Assembly (NCBI RefSeq): GCF_030815975.1
Contig: NZ_JAUSXL010000001.1
Location: forward strand, 124,001-188,000
Direction: 5' to 3'
From: Variovorax paradoxus
GTDB taxonomy: Bacteria; Pseudomonadota; Gammaproteobacteria; Burkholderiales; Burkholderiaceae_C
DNA: 64,000 nucleotides
Shown: positions 26,401 to 35,427 of the stretch, piece after piece
How the letters are laid out: every line of letters begins with the position of its first letter
Numbering within the stretch: the stretch's first letter is position 1
Notes under the pieces: model-generated
What the model saw: the letters and a program-made list of their open reading frames with translations, nothing else
The model's database searches: none
Told to the model about the DNA's origin: nothing
Made by a program: the position numbers and the translations under genes

Positions 26401-29400
26401 GGTCACGGTCACCACTTGGCTGGCGGTCCCGTCGAACGACACTGCAGTGAAGCTGTCGCTGATCGATTGACCTGCTGCCAGCTGTTGGATTGCTGCTTGG
26501 CTGTTGTCGGCCGTGTAGGTCCAGTTACCGTCGGCTGCCAGCGTGAAACTGCCGTAGCCGTTACCGCCAGCGGTGCTCGCTTGGGGCGCGAAGTTCGACT
26601 GGCCCGCATCCACATCAGCGATCGTCAGCGCACCGCTGGTCGCGAGGCTGCCCCCCGCCACCGCAATATCTTCTTGCGCCGCGCCGCTGGCAACGCCGCC
26701 GATGACCGGCACATCGTTGGTCCCGGTAATCGTCACGGTCACGAGCTGGCTGGCCGTACCGTCGGACGACACCGCGGTGAAGCTCTCGCTGATCGATTGA
26801 CCCGCGCCCAGTTGCTGGATCGCCGCCTGGCTGTTGTTGGCGGCGTAGGTCCAGTTGCCGTCGGCTGCCAATGTAAAGCTGCCGTAGCCGTTGCTGCCGG
26901 CGGTGCCGGTCTGGGCCGCGAAGTTCGACTGTCCTGCATCCACATCGGCGATCGTCAGCGCGCCGCTGGTGCTCAAGTTCGGTGCCGAGGCATCCTCGCC
27001 GACCGCGCCGCTCGCAACGCCGCCGATCACCGGAACGTCGTTGGTCCCGGTAATGGTTACGGTCACAAGTTGGCTGGCCGTGCCGTCGGACGACACCGCG
27101 GTGAAGCTGTCACTGAGCGACTGGCCGGCGCCCAGTTGCTGGATCGCGCTTTGGCTGTTGTCGGCCGTGTAGGTCCAGTTGCCATCGGTCGCCAGCGCGA
27201 AGCTGCCGTAGCCATTGCTGCCGGCAGTGCCGGTCTGGGCCGCGAAGTTCGACTGTCCTTGATCGACATCGGCAATCGTCAACGCGCCGCTGGTGCTCAA
27301 GTTCGGTGTCGAGGCGTCCTCGTTCACCGCGCCGCTCGCAACGCCGCCGATCACCGGCACGTCGTTGGTGCCGGTGATGGTCACCGTCACGAGCTGGCTC
27401 GCCGTGCCGTCGAAGGAAACTGCAGTGAAGCTGTCGCTGATCGACTCGCCGGCGCCCAGCTGCTGGATCGCTGCTTGGCTGTTGTCGGCCGTGTAGGTCC
27501 AGGTGCCGTCGGCTGCCAGCGCGAAACTGCCGTAGCCGCTGCCGCCAGCGGTGCTCTCTTGGGGTGCGAAGTTCGACTGGCCCGCATCCACGTCGGCGAT
27601 CGTCAGCGCACCGCCGGTGCTCAGGTTCGGCGTCGAGGCATCTTCGCTCACCGCACCGCTGGCGACGCCGCCGATCACTGGAACGTCGTTGGTGCCGGTA
27701 ATGGTCACGGTCACCACCTGGCTGGTGGTCCCGTCGAACGACACCGCACTGAAGCTATCGCTGATCGACTGGCCCGCGGCCAGCTGCTGGATAGCCGCCT
27801 GGCCATTGTTGGCCGTGTAGGTCCAGTTGCCATTGGTCGCCAGTGCGAAGCTGCCGTAGCCATTGCTGCCGGCGGTGCCGGCCTGGGCTGTGAAGCTGGA
27901 CTGCCCTGCATCGACATCGGCGATCGTCAGCGCACCGCCCGTGCTCAGGTTCGGGGTCGAGGCATCCTCGCTCAGCGCGCCGCTCGCAACGCCGCCGATC
28001 ACCGGCACGTCGTTGGTGCCGGTGATCGTCACCGTCACGAGCTGGCTCGCCGTGCCGTCGAAGGAAACTGCAGTGAAGCTGTCGCTGATCGACTCGCCGG
28101 CGCCCAGCTTCTGGATCGCTGCTTGGCTGTTGTCGGCCGCATAAGTCCAAGTGCCGTCGGCTGCCAGCGTGAAACTGCCGTAGCCGTTGCTGCCGGCGGC
28201 GCCGGCCTGGGCTGTGAAGCTGGACTGTCCTGCATCGACATCGGCGATCGTCAGCGCACCGCCGGTGCTCAGGTTCGGCGTCGAGGCATCTTCGCTCACC
28301 GCACCACTGGCTACGCCGCCAATCACCGGAACGTCGTTAGTGCCTGTGATGGTCACGGTCACGAGCTGGCTAGCCGTTCCATCGGACGACACAGCGGTGA
28401 AGCTGTCGCTGATTGATTGACCAGTGCCCAGTTGCTGGATCGCGTTTTGGCTGTTGTCGGCCGTGTAGGTCCAGTTGCCGTCAGCCGCCAGCGCGAAGCT
28501 GCCGTAGCCGTTGCTGCCGGCAGTGCCGGCCTGGGCTGTGAAGCTGGACTGTCCTGCATCCACATCGGCGATCGTCAGCGCACCGCTGGTGCTCAGGTTC
28601 GGTGCCGAGGCATCCTCGCCGACCGCGCCACTCGCAACGCCGCCGATCACCGGAACGTCGTTGGTGCCGGTAATGGTCACGGTCACAAGTTGGCTGGCCG
28701 TGCCGTCGGAGGACACCGCGGTGAAGCTCTCGCTGATCGATTGACCCGCGCCCAACTGCTGGATCGCCGCCTGGCTGTTGTCGGCGGTGTAGGTCCAGTT
28801 GCCATCGGCCGCCAGCGCGAAGTTGCCGTAGCCGTTGCTGCCAGTGGTGCTTGCTTGGGGCGTGAAGCTGGACTGGCCCGCATCCACATCGGCGATCGTC
28901 AGCGCACCGCTGGTCGCGAGGCTGCCACCGGACACCGCAACGTCTTCTTGCGCTGCGCCGCTCGCAACGCCGCCAATCACCGGCACGTCGTTGGTGCCAG
29001 TGATCGTTACCGTCACCACTTGGCTGGCCGTCCCATCGGACGAGATTGCAGTAAAGCTGTCGTTGATCGATTGGCCGGCACCAAGCTGCTGGATCGCTGC
29101 TTGGCTGTTGTCGGCCGTGTAGGTCCAGTTGCCGTCGGCTGCCAGCGTGAAACTGCCGTAGCCGTTGCTGCCAGCGACGCCGGCGTGGGCTGTAAAGCTG
29201 GACTGGCCCGCATCCACATCGGCAATCGTCAGCGCGCCACTGGTGCTCAGATTCGGCGTCGAGACATCCTCGTTCACCGCACCGCTGGCCACCCCACCGA
29301 TCACCGGAACGTCGTTGGTGCCAGTGATGGTCACCGTCACCAGCTGGCTGGCCGTGCCGTCGAAGGAGACTGCGGTGAAGCTCTCGCTGATCGATTGACC

Positions 29401-32400
29401 CGCGGCCAGCTGCTGGATCACCGTCTGACTGTTGTCGGCCGTGTAGGTCCAACTGCCATCAGCCAGCAAGTTGAAGCTGCCGTAGCCACTGCTGCCGGCA
29501 GTGCCGGCCTGGGCCGCGAAGTTGGACTGGCCTGCATCCACATCGATGATCGTCAGCGCGCCGCTGGCCGCGAGGCTGCTCCCGGAAACCGCAACGTCTT
29601 CCTGCACTGCGCCGCTGGCCACACCAGCAATCACCGGCACGTCATTGGTGCCCATGATGGTCACCGTCACCAGTTGGCTGGCCGTGCCGTCGGAGGACAC
29701 GGCAGTGAAGCTGTCGCTGATTGATTGTCCAGCGCCCAGCTGTTGGATCGCCGCCTGGCTGTTGTTGGCGCTGTAGCTCCAGCTGCCATCAGCCAGCAAG
29801 TCGAAGCTGCCGTAGCCATCGCTGCCGACGATGCCAGCCTGGGCCGCGAAGCTGGACTGGCCCGCATCCACATCGGCAATCGTCAGCACACCACCGGTGC
29901 TCAGGTTCGGTGTCGAGGCATCCTCGCTCAGCGCGCCGCTGGCCACCCCGCCAATCACCGGAACGTCGTTGGTGCCGGCAATGGTCACGGTCACCACTTG
30001 GCTGGCGGTCCCGTCGAACGACACCGCAGTGAAGCTATCGCTGATCGATTGGCCTGCGCCCAGCTGCTGGATCGCCGCCTGGCTGTTGTTGGCGCTGTAG
30101 CTCCAGCTGCCATCAGCCAGCAAGTTGAAGCTGCCGTAGCCATCGCTGCCGACGGTGCCAGCCTGGGCCGCGAAGCTGGACTGGCCCGCATCCACATCGG
30201 CAATCGTCAGCACACCACCGGTGCTCAGGTTCGGTGTCGAGGCATCCTCGCTCAGCGCGCCGCTGGCCACCCCGCCAATCACCGGAACGTCGTTGGTGCC
30301 GGTAATGGTCACGGTCACCACTTGGCTGGCGGTCCCGTCGAACGACACCGCAGTGAAGCTATCGCTGATCGATTGACCCGCGCCTAGCTGCTGGATCGCG
30401 CTTTGGCTGTTGTCGGCCGCATAAGTCCAAGTGCCGTCGGCTGCCAGCGCGAAACTGCCGTAGCCGCTGCTGCCAGCAGTGCTGGCTTGAGGCGCGAAGT
30501 TCGACTGGCCTTGGTCGACATCGGCAATCGTCAGCGAACCACCAGTGCTCAGGTTCGGTGTCGAGGCATCCTCGCTCAGCGCGCCACTGGCCACCCCGCC
30601 GATCACCGGCACGTCGTTGGTGCCGGTAATGGTCACGGTCACCACCCGGCTGGCTGTCCCGTCGGACGAGACTGCAGTGAAGCTGTCGCTGATCGATTGA
30701 CCTGCGGCCAGCTGTTGGATCGCGGCTTGGCTGTTGTCGGCCGCATAAGTCCAGGTGCCGTTGGCCGCCAGTGCGAAGCTGCCGTAGCCATTGCTGCCGG
30801 CGGTGCCGGCCTGGGCCGCGAAGTTCGACTGGCCTTGGTCGACATCGGCGATCGTCAGCGCACCGCCCGTGCTCAGGTTCGGTGTCGAGGCATCCTCGCT
30901 CAGCGCGCCGCTCGCAACGCCACCGATCACCGGCACGTCATTGGTGCCGGTGATGGTCACCGTCACGAGTTGGCTGGCCGTGCCGTCGGAGGACACGGCG
31001 GTAAAGCTGTCGATGATCGATTGGCCTGCGCCCAGCTGTTGGATCGCCGCTTGGCCGTTGTTGGCCGTGTAGGTCCAGTTGCCATTGGCCGCCAGCGTGA
31101 AACTGCCATAGCCGTTGCTGCCGGCAGTGCTCGCTTGAAGCGCGAAGTTCGACTGGCCCGCATCCACATCCACAATCGTCAGCGCACCGCTGGTGCTCAG
31201 GTTCGGCGCCGAGGCATCCTCGCTCAGCGCACCGCTGGCCACCCCGCCAATCACCGGCACGTCGTTGGTGCCAGTGATGGTCACCGTCACGAGCTGGCTA
31301 GCCGTTCCATCGGACGACACAGCGGTGAAGCTCTCGCTGATCGATTGACCCGCGCCCAGCTGCTGGATCGCCGCCTGGCTGTTGTCGGCCGTGTAGGTCC
31401 AGTTGCCGTCGGCCGCCAGCGCGAAGCTGCCGTAGCCGTTGCTGCCGACGGTGCCAGCCTGGGCTGTAAAGCTGGACTGGCCCGCATCCACATCAGCGAT
31501 CGTCAGCGTACCGCTGGTGCTCAGGTTTGGTGTCGAGGCGTCCTCGCTCAGCACGCCACTGGCGACGCCGCCGATCACCGGCACGTCATTGGTACCAGTG
31601 ATGGTCACCGTCACCAGCTGGCTCGCCGTGCCGTCGAAGGAAACTGCAGTGAAGCTGTCGCTGATCGACTCGCCGGCGCCCAGCTGCTGGATCGCTGCTT
31701 GGCCGTTGTCGGCCGCATAAGTCCAAGTGCCGTCGGCTGCCAGCGTGAAACTGCCGTAGCCGTTGCTGCCAGCAGTGCCGGCCTGGACTGTGAAGTTGGA
31801 CTGACCTGCATCCACATCGACAATCGTCAGCGCACCGCCGGTGCTCAAGTTCGGGGTCAAGGCATCCTCGCTCACCGCACCGCTGGCCGCCCCGCCGATC
31901 ACCGGCACGTCATTGGTGCCAGTGATGGTCACCGTCACCAACCGGCTGGCGGTCCCGTCGGACGAGACAGCAGTGAAACTGTCGTTGATCGATTGACCCG
32001 CACCCAGCTGCTGGATCGCCCCCTGGCCATTGTTGGCCGTGTAGGTCCAGTTGCCATCGGCCGCCAGCGTGAAACTGCCGTAGCCGTTGCTGCCGGCGGT
32101 GCCGGTCTGGGCCGCGAAGTTCGACTGTCCCTGATCGACATCGGCAATCGTCAGCGTACCACCGGTGCTCAGGTTCGGGGTCGAGGCTTCCTCGCTGACC
32201 GCGCCACTGGCCACCCCACCAATCACCGGCACGTCGTTGGTTCCAGTCACCGTCACGGTGATCTGCTGATCGACCATGCCGCCGTGGCCATCGCCGATGC
32301 TGACGGTGAAGGTTTCCGTCGCCGTCTGGCCCTGGGCCAGATACTGCGTGGCCGCGTTGGCGACGCTGTAGTTCCAGCTCACCGTGCCGTCGCCCGCGCC

Positions 32401-33783
32401 TGTGGCTGCATCGCTGACGCCGGCCGTCAGGACCCCGCCCAGCGTGTTGCCTGGACCGGCCGCCACGCTGACGCTGTGCGCATCGCTCAGGTCCGCGTCG
32501 TCGAAGGTGATCGTGCCGCTGTCGCTCAGGGTCGGCGCCGCCGCATCCTCGGTCACCGCCGCAGCGGCATCGGCCACGCCGATCGTCGGCACGTCGTTGG
32601 TGCCGGTGATGGTCACGTCGATCTGCCGGGTGACGATGCCGCCATGCTGGTCGTTCACGGTGATGGTGAAGCTCTCGACCCGGGTCTGGCCCGCGGCCAG
32701 GTATTCGACGGCCGTGGCGTCCACGGTGTAGGTCCAGGTGAGCTGGCCGCCCGTGCCGGTCCCCGTGGTGTCGCTGTTCTTGACCGCTGTCAGGCTGCCC
32801 AGCACGCTGCCGAGCGGCGTGCCCGTGGCGCTCACCAGGTGCACATCGCTCAGGTCCAGGTCGCTGAAGCCGATGACGCCGCTGTCGCTCAGCGTGCCCG
32901 CCGGTGCGAGCTGCTCGCTCACCGCGCCCGCCAGGTCCTGGGCTGTGATCACCGGACCATCGTTGGTGCCGGTGATGGTGACAGTCACCGTGGCCAGCCC
33001 CGTCCCGCCATCGGCGTCCTTCACCTCGTAGCTGAAGGTGTCGGTCGCGGTCTCGCCCGCTGCCAGGTGCTGGAAATCGGCTGCATGGGGCTGGTACTGG
33101 AAATACCAGGTCGACGGATCGCCCATCGCGGGCTGTACAAGCGTCGCCGTCCCGTGGGTGGGGGCCGAGGCCAGCGTCAAGCTCTTGACCAGGTCGGGAA
33201 CCAGATCGTTCTGCAGCACATGGATCTGGATCCCCGGGCCGTCTTCGGTCGTGGTGCCCGCATCGCCCAGCGCCGTCACCGCCTCGTTGGCCGGATTCAT
33301 CTCGACCCCGTCCACAAGGATTCTCAGGGCTTCGGTCATCTGGACGGTCAGCGTGGACGACCCGAAGCTGAAAACGAAATCGCTGGCCGAGCCGTTGGAA
33401 ACCTCGCCGGTCCTGGCATTGGTCACCGCCGCAAGATGGGCCAGATAGGCGGCGATCTGAGTCTGGGTGGAAGAGTCCAGCCACTGCGCCCGCGTGAACT
33501 GGAGCTGAAGCGTATCGACGCCCGCCCCGCCGGTGTACACGTCCTTGGTGCCCGCTGCGATGTTCTCGCTCACGTTGTAGATCAGGGTGTCGGTCCCCGA
33601 TCCGCCGTTGAGTTGATCGCTGCCGCTGCCGCCGTCGAGCGTGTCGTCTCCCGCACCGCCGTTCAATGAATCGTTCCCGGCTCCGCCGTTGACGCTGTCA
33701 TCCCCATTGCCGCTGTTGATGGTGTCGCTGCCGGCTGTGCCGGTGAGAAGATCATTGCCGTTGGAGCCGGTAATCGTGGTCAT
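23491..33783 (-). CDS. Giant RTX/VCBS-repeat adhesin secreted by type I system
   Basis: A 3,430-residue protein. Residues 1-65 are RTX-like nonapeptides (GSNGNDLLTG, GGAGDDTLDG). A unique region and two divergent VCBS-type domains follow (to residue 517), then 21 tandem repeats of 108 or 110 residues (518-2791). A cadherin-like/unique segment leads to a C-terminal set of RTX calcium-binding repeats (GGDGNDTLSGGGGNDVL, GGTGADILTGG) and a VCA0849-type secretion tail ending DSNDIKVGL. The start MTTITGSNGNDLL at 33783 has AAGGAAG upstream. No signal peptide is present, fitting export by the adjacent ABC/HlyD pair. The probable role is surface attachment and biofilm formation. Being the first gene of the locus, it controls exporter dosage. 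Confidence 0.95.
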   Translation of the reverse strand: MTTITGSNGNDLLTGTAGSDTINSGNGDDSVNGGAGNDSLNGGAGDDTLDGGSGSDQLNGGSGTDTLIYNVSENIAAGTKDVYTGGAGVDTLQLQFTRAQWLDSSTQTQIAAYLAHLAAVTNARTGEVSNGSASDFVFSFGSSTLTVQMTEALRILVDGVEMNPANEAVTALGDAGTTTEDGPGIQIHVLQNDLVPDLVKSLTLASAPTHGTATLVQPAMGDPSTWYFQYQPHAADFQHLAAGETATDTFSYEVKDADGGTGLATVTVTITGTNDGPVITAQDLAGAVSEQLAPAGTLSDSGVIGFSDLDLSDVHLVSATGTPLGSVLGSLTAVKNSDTTGTGTGGQLTWTYTVDATAVEYLAAGQTRVESFTITVNDQHGGIVTRQIDVTITGTNDVPTIGVADAAAAVTEDAAAPTLSDSGTITFDDADLSDAHSVSVAAGPGNTLGGVLTAGVSDAATGAGDGTVSWNYSVANAATQYLAQGQTATETFTVSIGDGHGGMVDQQITVTVTGTNDVPVIGGVASGAVSEEASTPNLSTGGTLTIADVDQGQSNFAAQTGTAGSNGYGSFTLAADGNWTYTANNGQGAIQQLGAGQSINDSFTAVSSDGTASRLVTVTITGTNDVPVIGGAASGAVSEDALTPNLSTGGALTIVDVDAGQSNFTVQAGTAGSNGYGSFTLAADGTWTYAADNGQAAIQQLGAGESISDSFTAVSFDGTASQLVTVTITGTNDVPVIGGVASGVLSEDASTPNLSTSGTLTIADVDAGQSSFTAQAGTVGSNGYGSFALAADGNWTYTADNSQAAIQQLGAGQSISESFTAVSSDGTASQLVTVTITGTNDVPVIGGVASGALSEDASAPNLSTSGALTIVDVDAGQSNFALQASTAGSNGYGSFTLAANGNWTYTANNGQAAIQQLGAGQSIIDSFTAVSSDGTASQLVTVTITGTNDVPVIGGVASGALSEDASTPNLSTGGALTIADVDQGQSNFAAQAGTAGSNGYGSFALAANGTWTYAADNSQAAIQQLAAGQSISDSFTAVSSDGTASRVVTVTITGTNDVPVIGGVASGALSEDASTPNLSTGGSLTIADVDQGQSNFAPQASTAGSSGYGSFALAADGTWTYAADNSQSAIQQLGAGQSISDSFTAVSFDGTASQVVTVTITGTNDVPVIGGVASGALSEDASTPNLSTGGVLTIADVDAGQSSFAAQAGTVGSDGYGSFNLLADGSWSYSANNSQAAIQQLGAGQSISDSFTAVSFDGTASQVVTVTIAGTNDVPVIGGVASGALSEDASTPNLSTGGVLTIADVDAGQSSFAAQAGIVGSDGYGSFDLLADGSWSYSANNSQAAIQQLGAGQSISDSFTAVSSDGTASQLVTVTIMGTNDVPVIAGVASGAVQEDVAVSGSSLAASGALTIIDVDAGQSNFAAQAGTAGSSGYGSFNLLADGSWTYTADNSQTVIQQLAAGQSISESFTAVSFDGTASQLVTVTITGTNDVPVIGGVASGAVNEDVSTPNLSTSGALTIADVDAGQSSFTAHAGVAGSNGYGSFTLAADGNWTYTADNSQAAIQQLGAGQSINDSFTAISSDGTASQVVTVTITGTNDVPVIGGVASGAAQEDVAVSGGSLATSGALTIADVDAGQSSFTPQASTTGSNGYGNFALAADGNWTYTADNSQAAIQQLGAGQSISESFTAVSSDGTASQLVTVTITGTNDVPVIGGVASGAVGEDASAPNLSTSGALTIADVDAGQSSFTAQAGTAGSNGYGSFALAADGNWTYTADNSQNAIQQLGTGQSISDSFTAVSSDGTASQLVTVTITGTNDVPVIGGVASGAVSEDASTPNLSTGGALTIADVDAGQSSFTAQAGAAGSNGYGSFTLAADGTWTYAADNSQAAIQKLGAGESISDSFTAVSFDGTASQLVTVTITGTNDVPVIGGVASGALSEDASTPNLSTGGALTIADVDAGQSSFTAQAGTAGSNGYGSFALATNGNWTYTANNGQAAIQQLAAGQSISDSFSAVSFDGTTSQVVTVTITGTNDVPVIGGVASGAVSEDASTPNLSTGGALTIADVDAGQSNFAPQESTAGGSGYGSFALAADGTWTYTADNSQAAIQQLGAGESISDSFTAVSFDGTASQLVTVTITGTNDVPVIGGVASGAVNEDASTPNLSTSGALTIADVDQGQSNFAAQTGTAGSNGYGSFALATDGNWTYTADNSQSAIQQLGAGQSLSDSFTAVSSDGTASQLVTVTITGTNDVPVIGGVASGAVGEDASAPNLSTSGALTIADVDAGQSNFAAQTGTAGSNGYGSFTLAADGNWTYAANNSQAAIQQLGAGQSISESFTAVSSDGTASQLVTVTITGTNDVPVIGGVASGAAQEDIAVAGGSLATSGALTIADVDAGQSNFAPQASTAGGNGYGSFTLAADGNWTYTADNSQAAIQQLAAGQSISDSFTAVSFDGTASQVVTVTITGTNDVPVIGGVASGALSEDASTPNLSTGGALTIADVDQGQSNFAPQASTAGSSGYGSFNLLADGSWTYTANNGQAAIQQLGAGQSISDSFTAVSSDGTASQLVTVTITGTNDVPVIGGVASGAVGEDASAPNLSTSGALTIADVDAGQSNFAAQTGTAGSNGYGSFTLAADGNWTYAANNSQAAIQQLGAGQSISESFTAVSSDGTASQLVTVTITGTNDVPVIGGVASGGVSEDASTPNLSTGGALTIADVDQGQSNFAPQASTGGSNGYGSFALAANGNWTYTANNAQAAIQQLAAGQSISDSFTAVSSDGTASRVVTVTIAGTNDAPVLSAAATPALGSVNEDAGGPIGAVGTLVTSLVNLNPPVGGLDNVTDADNGAITGIALTGVNATNGSWWYSTNGGANWAAVGPVSNSSSLLLAADANTRVYFQANSNFSGTVSDGITFRAWDQTSGVAGTTVSTVTNGGSSAFSSATDTASLTVSAVNDNPVAAADRIIVSSSTLVTLSVSSLLGNDTDIDGLALTITSVGSAVGISGLTLNAANGTISFTSGNTAGATAGSFQYTVSDGAGGTTTATATVDVRAVSTGNGADTIDLSATGTYQASYIDGRGGTDELTGGAAGDIFIGGTGNSADTLTGSAGNDLLVGGDGNDTLSGGGGNDVLRGGVGSNDSMDGGAGSEDLLDFSDGSVAVNFTLVQSAVLTSIANGTGGLGNNDEYQNIEGVIGTSLADTLTGSTSNDILRGGAGNDTLDGAGGADLLDFSDGTAGLTFTLTQSSSTTSFNASAAGLGTDGYKNFEGVIGTAFADTITGSASADQLRGGGGNDAISGLAGDDRIVGGTGADILTGGADNDTFVFDSAPNAVDSVTDFNASGSAASGDVIELSLGTFTAITTASGSTLSASEFASSNGGGAGDTVGAGVHVIYDSATGNLYYDSDGLGVANRTLVATLTLSNPADTFDSNDIKVGL
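25411..32232 (-). repeat. 21-copy tandem array of 324/330-bp units inside the adhesin gene
   Basis: Counting from the N-terminus, 18 units are 324 bp (108 residues) and three (units 9, 11 and 18) are 330 bp, giving exactly 6,822 bp. Each unit begins VPVIGGVASG, carries LTIADVDAGQSNF, GSNGYGSF and GNWTYTADNSQAAIQQL, and ends VTVTITGTND. The longer units replace the SEDASTPNLSTGG segment with QEDVAVSGGSLATSG. Units 17 (26713-27036) and 20 (25735-26058) are almost identical in DNA over most of their length, as are units 7 and 8, which indicates recent duplication or gene conversion. Copy number is likely to vary between isolates. Confidence 0.95.
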
Positions 33784-34118
33784 GTGCTTCCTTGGTGAAC
33801 GCCAGAAGGCCGACGCAGGCCGATCTCGACCGTGTATTCCTTCTGTTCGCAAATTAGATCGCGCGAGCGATGCGAGCACATGGAGGGAATGTCCTTCCTT
33901 CTCTATCGATAAGCCCTGGGGCGCCCCTGGAAAGCCTGGTACTTTTGCCCTGCCCAGGCATCCGCCCGAACGGGCATGCGGGCAGTCACCGGCCTTGAAT
34001 CAGAAGCTTGTGCGTTGTGGCGGCGACGGCACCTTGCATGGACGGCACTTCTCGAGGTGATCCCCAGGCCGCAGATCGGTCCCGATGAGAATCACCCGGG
34101 CCAGCGCGGCACCCGCCG
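33784..34118. other. 335-base non-coding gap upstream of the adhesin gene
   Basis: This gap lies between the adhesin start and the glycosyltransferase stop, both on the minus strand, and should contain the adhesin promoter. Visible are an AT-richer patch near 33840-33910 and a GC-rich inverted repeat around 33963-33980 (GCCCG AA CGGGC). The latter is not followed by a T tract, so a terminator is not assured. No credible coding sequence or known operator was recognised. Confidence 0.5.
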
Positions 34119-35021
34119 CTACGCGGTCTCTTTGCCGGTATCCGCGACCAGGTTGCCGTTGCCGTCCAGCCTGTCGCAGAGATCGCTGGAGATGCCGCTG
34201 CCGACCTTGCGCACGAACCACTTGCCCGACGCGACGATCTCCTCGTAGTCCGACGTGTGAAACCAGCGCGACAGCGAAGGATCGATCAGGTGCAGGTTCG
34301 CCGCGTCCCAGACGCCGTTTCCGACAACGGGCTCCACGGTGTGGCGCAACGGAGAGTGGGCCAGCAGGGTATGAAAGTAGATTTCATCGGGCGCCTTGGA
34401 AAACCGCAGGAAGCGCTTCACCGCCGCTTCGTGAGGGTATGAAACGAGATAGCCCACGGCTTCGGGGGTCAGCGCCCACCACTGCGAGCCGAAGTGCCAC
34501 TGCGCAAAGAGTGGAAAAGAACGGCGCCCGAGCTTGCCGACGAATTGCAACAGGCCGCGCGAAAGCCGCACCAGGGTGAATTTCCGTCCATCCACCGGAA
34601 GGTCCTGATAGAACCAGAAGTGACGAACGCGTTCATGCAGCTTGCGCGTGCTCGCGAGCGGAATCATCTTGATGAAATTCGTGTCTGCATGCAATTGCGA
34701 AAAGCTGCCGAATTCCTCCAGCGAACGCAGTGGATAGCAGTTGCCCGAGAGCAGCATGAAATGGCTCACCTGCGACGCCTCGCACAGGGCGAGCGCGGCG
34801 CGCATGAGCCTCAGGGTGGCATCGATCTGGGAGATGGCGCCCCAGCGCACGTCGACACGGTCTTGCACGTAGGCCACACGAGGATCTTCGATGCGGAATG
34901 CGGAAAGATCGGCCTTGGCATCGACATGAACAATGCAGCGGCCGACCGAAACGAGCCGCCGCAACAAGCGCTTTGCCTGCTGTGGATCCGCATGAACAAG
35001 CAATAGAAATACCGGACTCAT
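34119..35021 (-). CDS. Core-2/I-branching beta-1,6-N-acetylglucosaminyltransferase family protein (GT14)
   Basis: 300 residues matching the PF02485 family. The N-terminus MSPVFLLLVHADPQQAKRLL carries the family HADP-type motif. Further segments are DVRWGAISQIDATLRLMRAAL, HFMLLSGNCYPLRS, FGSQWWALTP, and APDEIYFHTLLAHSP with the catalytic-site Glu. Bacterial members transfer GlcNAc or related sugars, for example to surface glycans or proteins. It is cytosolic, with no membrane segment. An in-frame ATG 33 bases upstream exists, but the family begins at MSPVF. Its position next to a giant adhesin suggests, without proof, a role in surface structure. Confidence 0.85.
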   Translation of the reverse strand: MSPVFLLLVHADPQQAKRLLRRLVSVGRCIVHVDAKADLSAFRIEDPRVAYVQDRVDVRWGAISQIDATLRLMRAALALCEASQVSHFMLLSGNCYPLRSLEEFGSFSQLHADTNFIKMIPLASTRKLHERVRHFWFYQDLPVDGRKFTLVRLSRGLLQFVGKLGRRSFPLFAQWHFGSQWWALTPEAVGYLVSYPHEAAVKRFLRFSKAPDEIYFHTLLAHSPLRHTVEPVVGNGVWDAANLHLIDPSLSRWFHTSDYEEIVASGKWFVRKVGSGISSDLCDRLDGNGNLVADTGKETA

Positions 35022-35198
35022 GTCACGATGGCAGTACATCTCGTCGGCTGTCACGAAACTTCGCGAATCGCTCTGGAGGGTTCCCCAAAGTCGCCGCGGC
35101 CGAAATCTATCGTACGTCAGGCAAGCCCGAATGACCTCATTTCGTGGGTACCCCGGAGAGATCCGCCTCGAGATATTGCAGGAACATGACGGCTTGCG

Positions 35199-35405
35199 TC
35201 ATGCCCGATGCATCAGGCTGTTCGATGGCAGCGTCTCGTCCAGGAGCTTGCGCGCGGTCTCGATGCCGGCCACCGGCAGCAGTTTCGGATCGAGCAGGCC
35301 CACCTGCACCAGCACGCTGGCCTGGTCCCAGTAGATGTGCTCGTGGTAGAGCTTGCGGCGCAGTACCGCGCCCGCTTCGGCGAGCGGCTGTCGGAACTCG
35401 GGCAC
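35199..35405 (-). pseudogene. Internally deleted SnoaL-like/NTF2-fold ester cyclase remnant
   Basis: Just after the quinone oxidoreductase gene a strong ribosome site (AGGAGG) precedes a GTG at 35405 and a 68-codon frame. From KLYHEHIYWDQASVLVQVGL onward it matches the C-terminal third of SnoaL-like polyketide cyclase/ester cyclase proteins, ending TARKLLDETLPSN. The first residues VPEFRQPLAEAGAVLRR look joined to it directly, so most of the roughly 130-residue fold is missing. Because start signals and stop are both intact, an internal deletion is more likely than edge loss. It is the last member of the minus-strand operon. Confidence 0.7.
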
Positions 35406-35427
35406 TGCGCGCCTCCTGACCTTGGCG

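Noticed and set aside
25411..32232. CRISPR-like regular repetition
   Set aside because: The units are 324-330 bp coding repeats without short repeat/spacer structure, and no cas genes are present.
25495..33669. Very long plus-strand open frames (about 970 and 1,090 codons) opposite the adhesin
   Set aside because: They are the antisense of the repeat array: because each unit is a multiple of three, an open antisense frame in one unit stays open in all. They show no family features and lack plausible starts.
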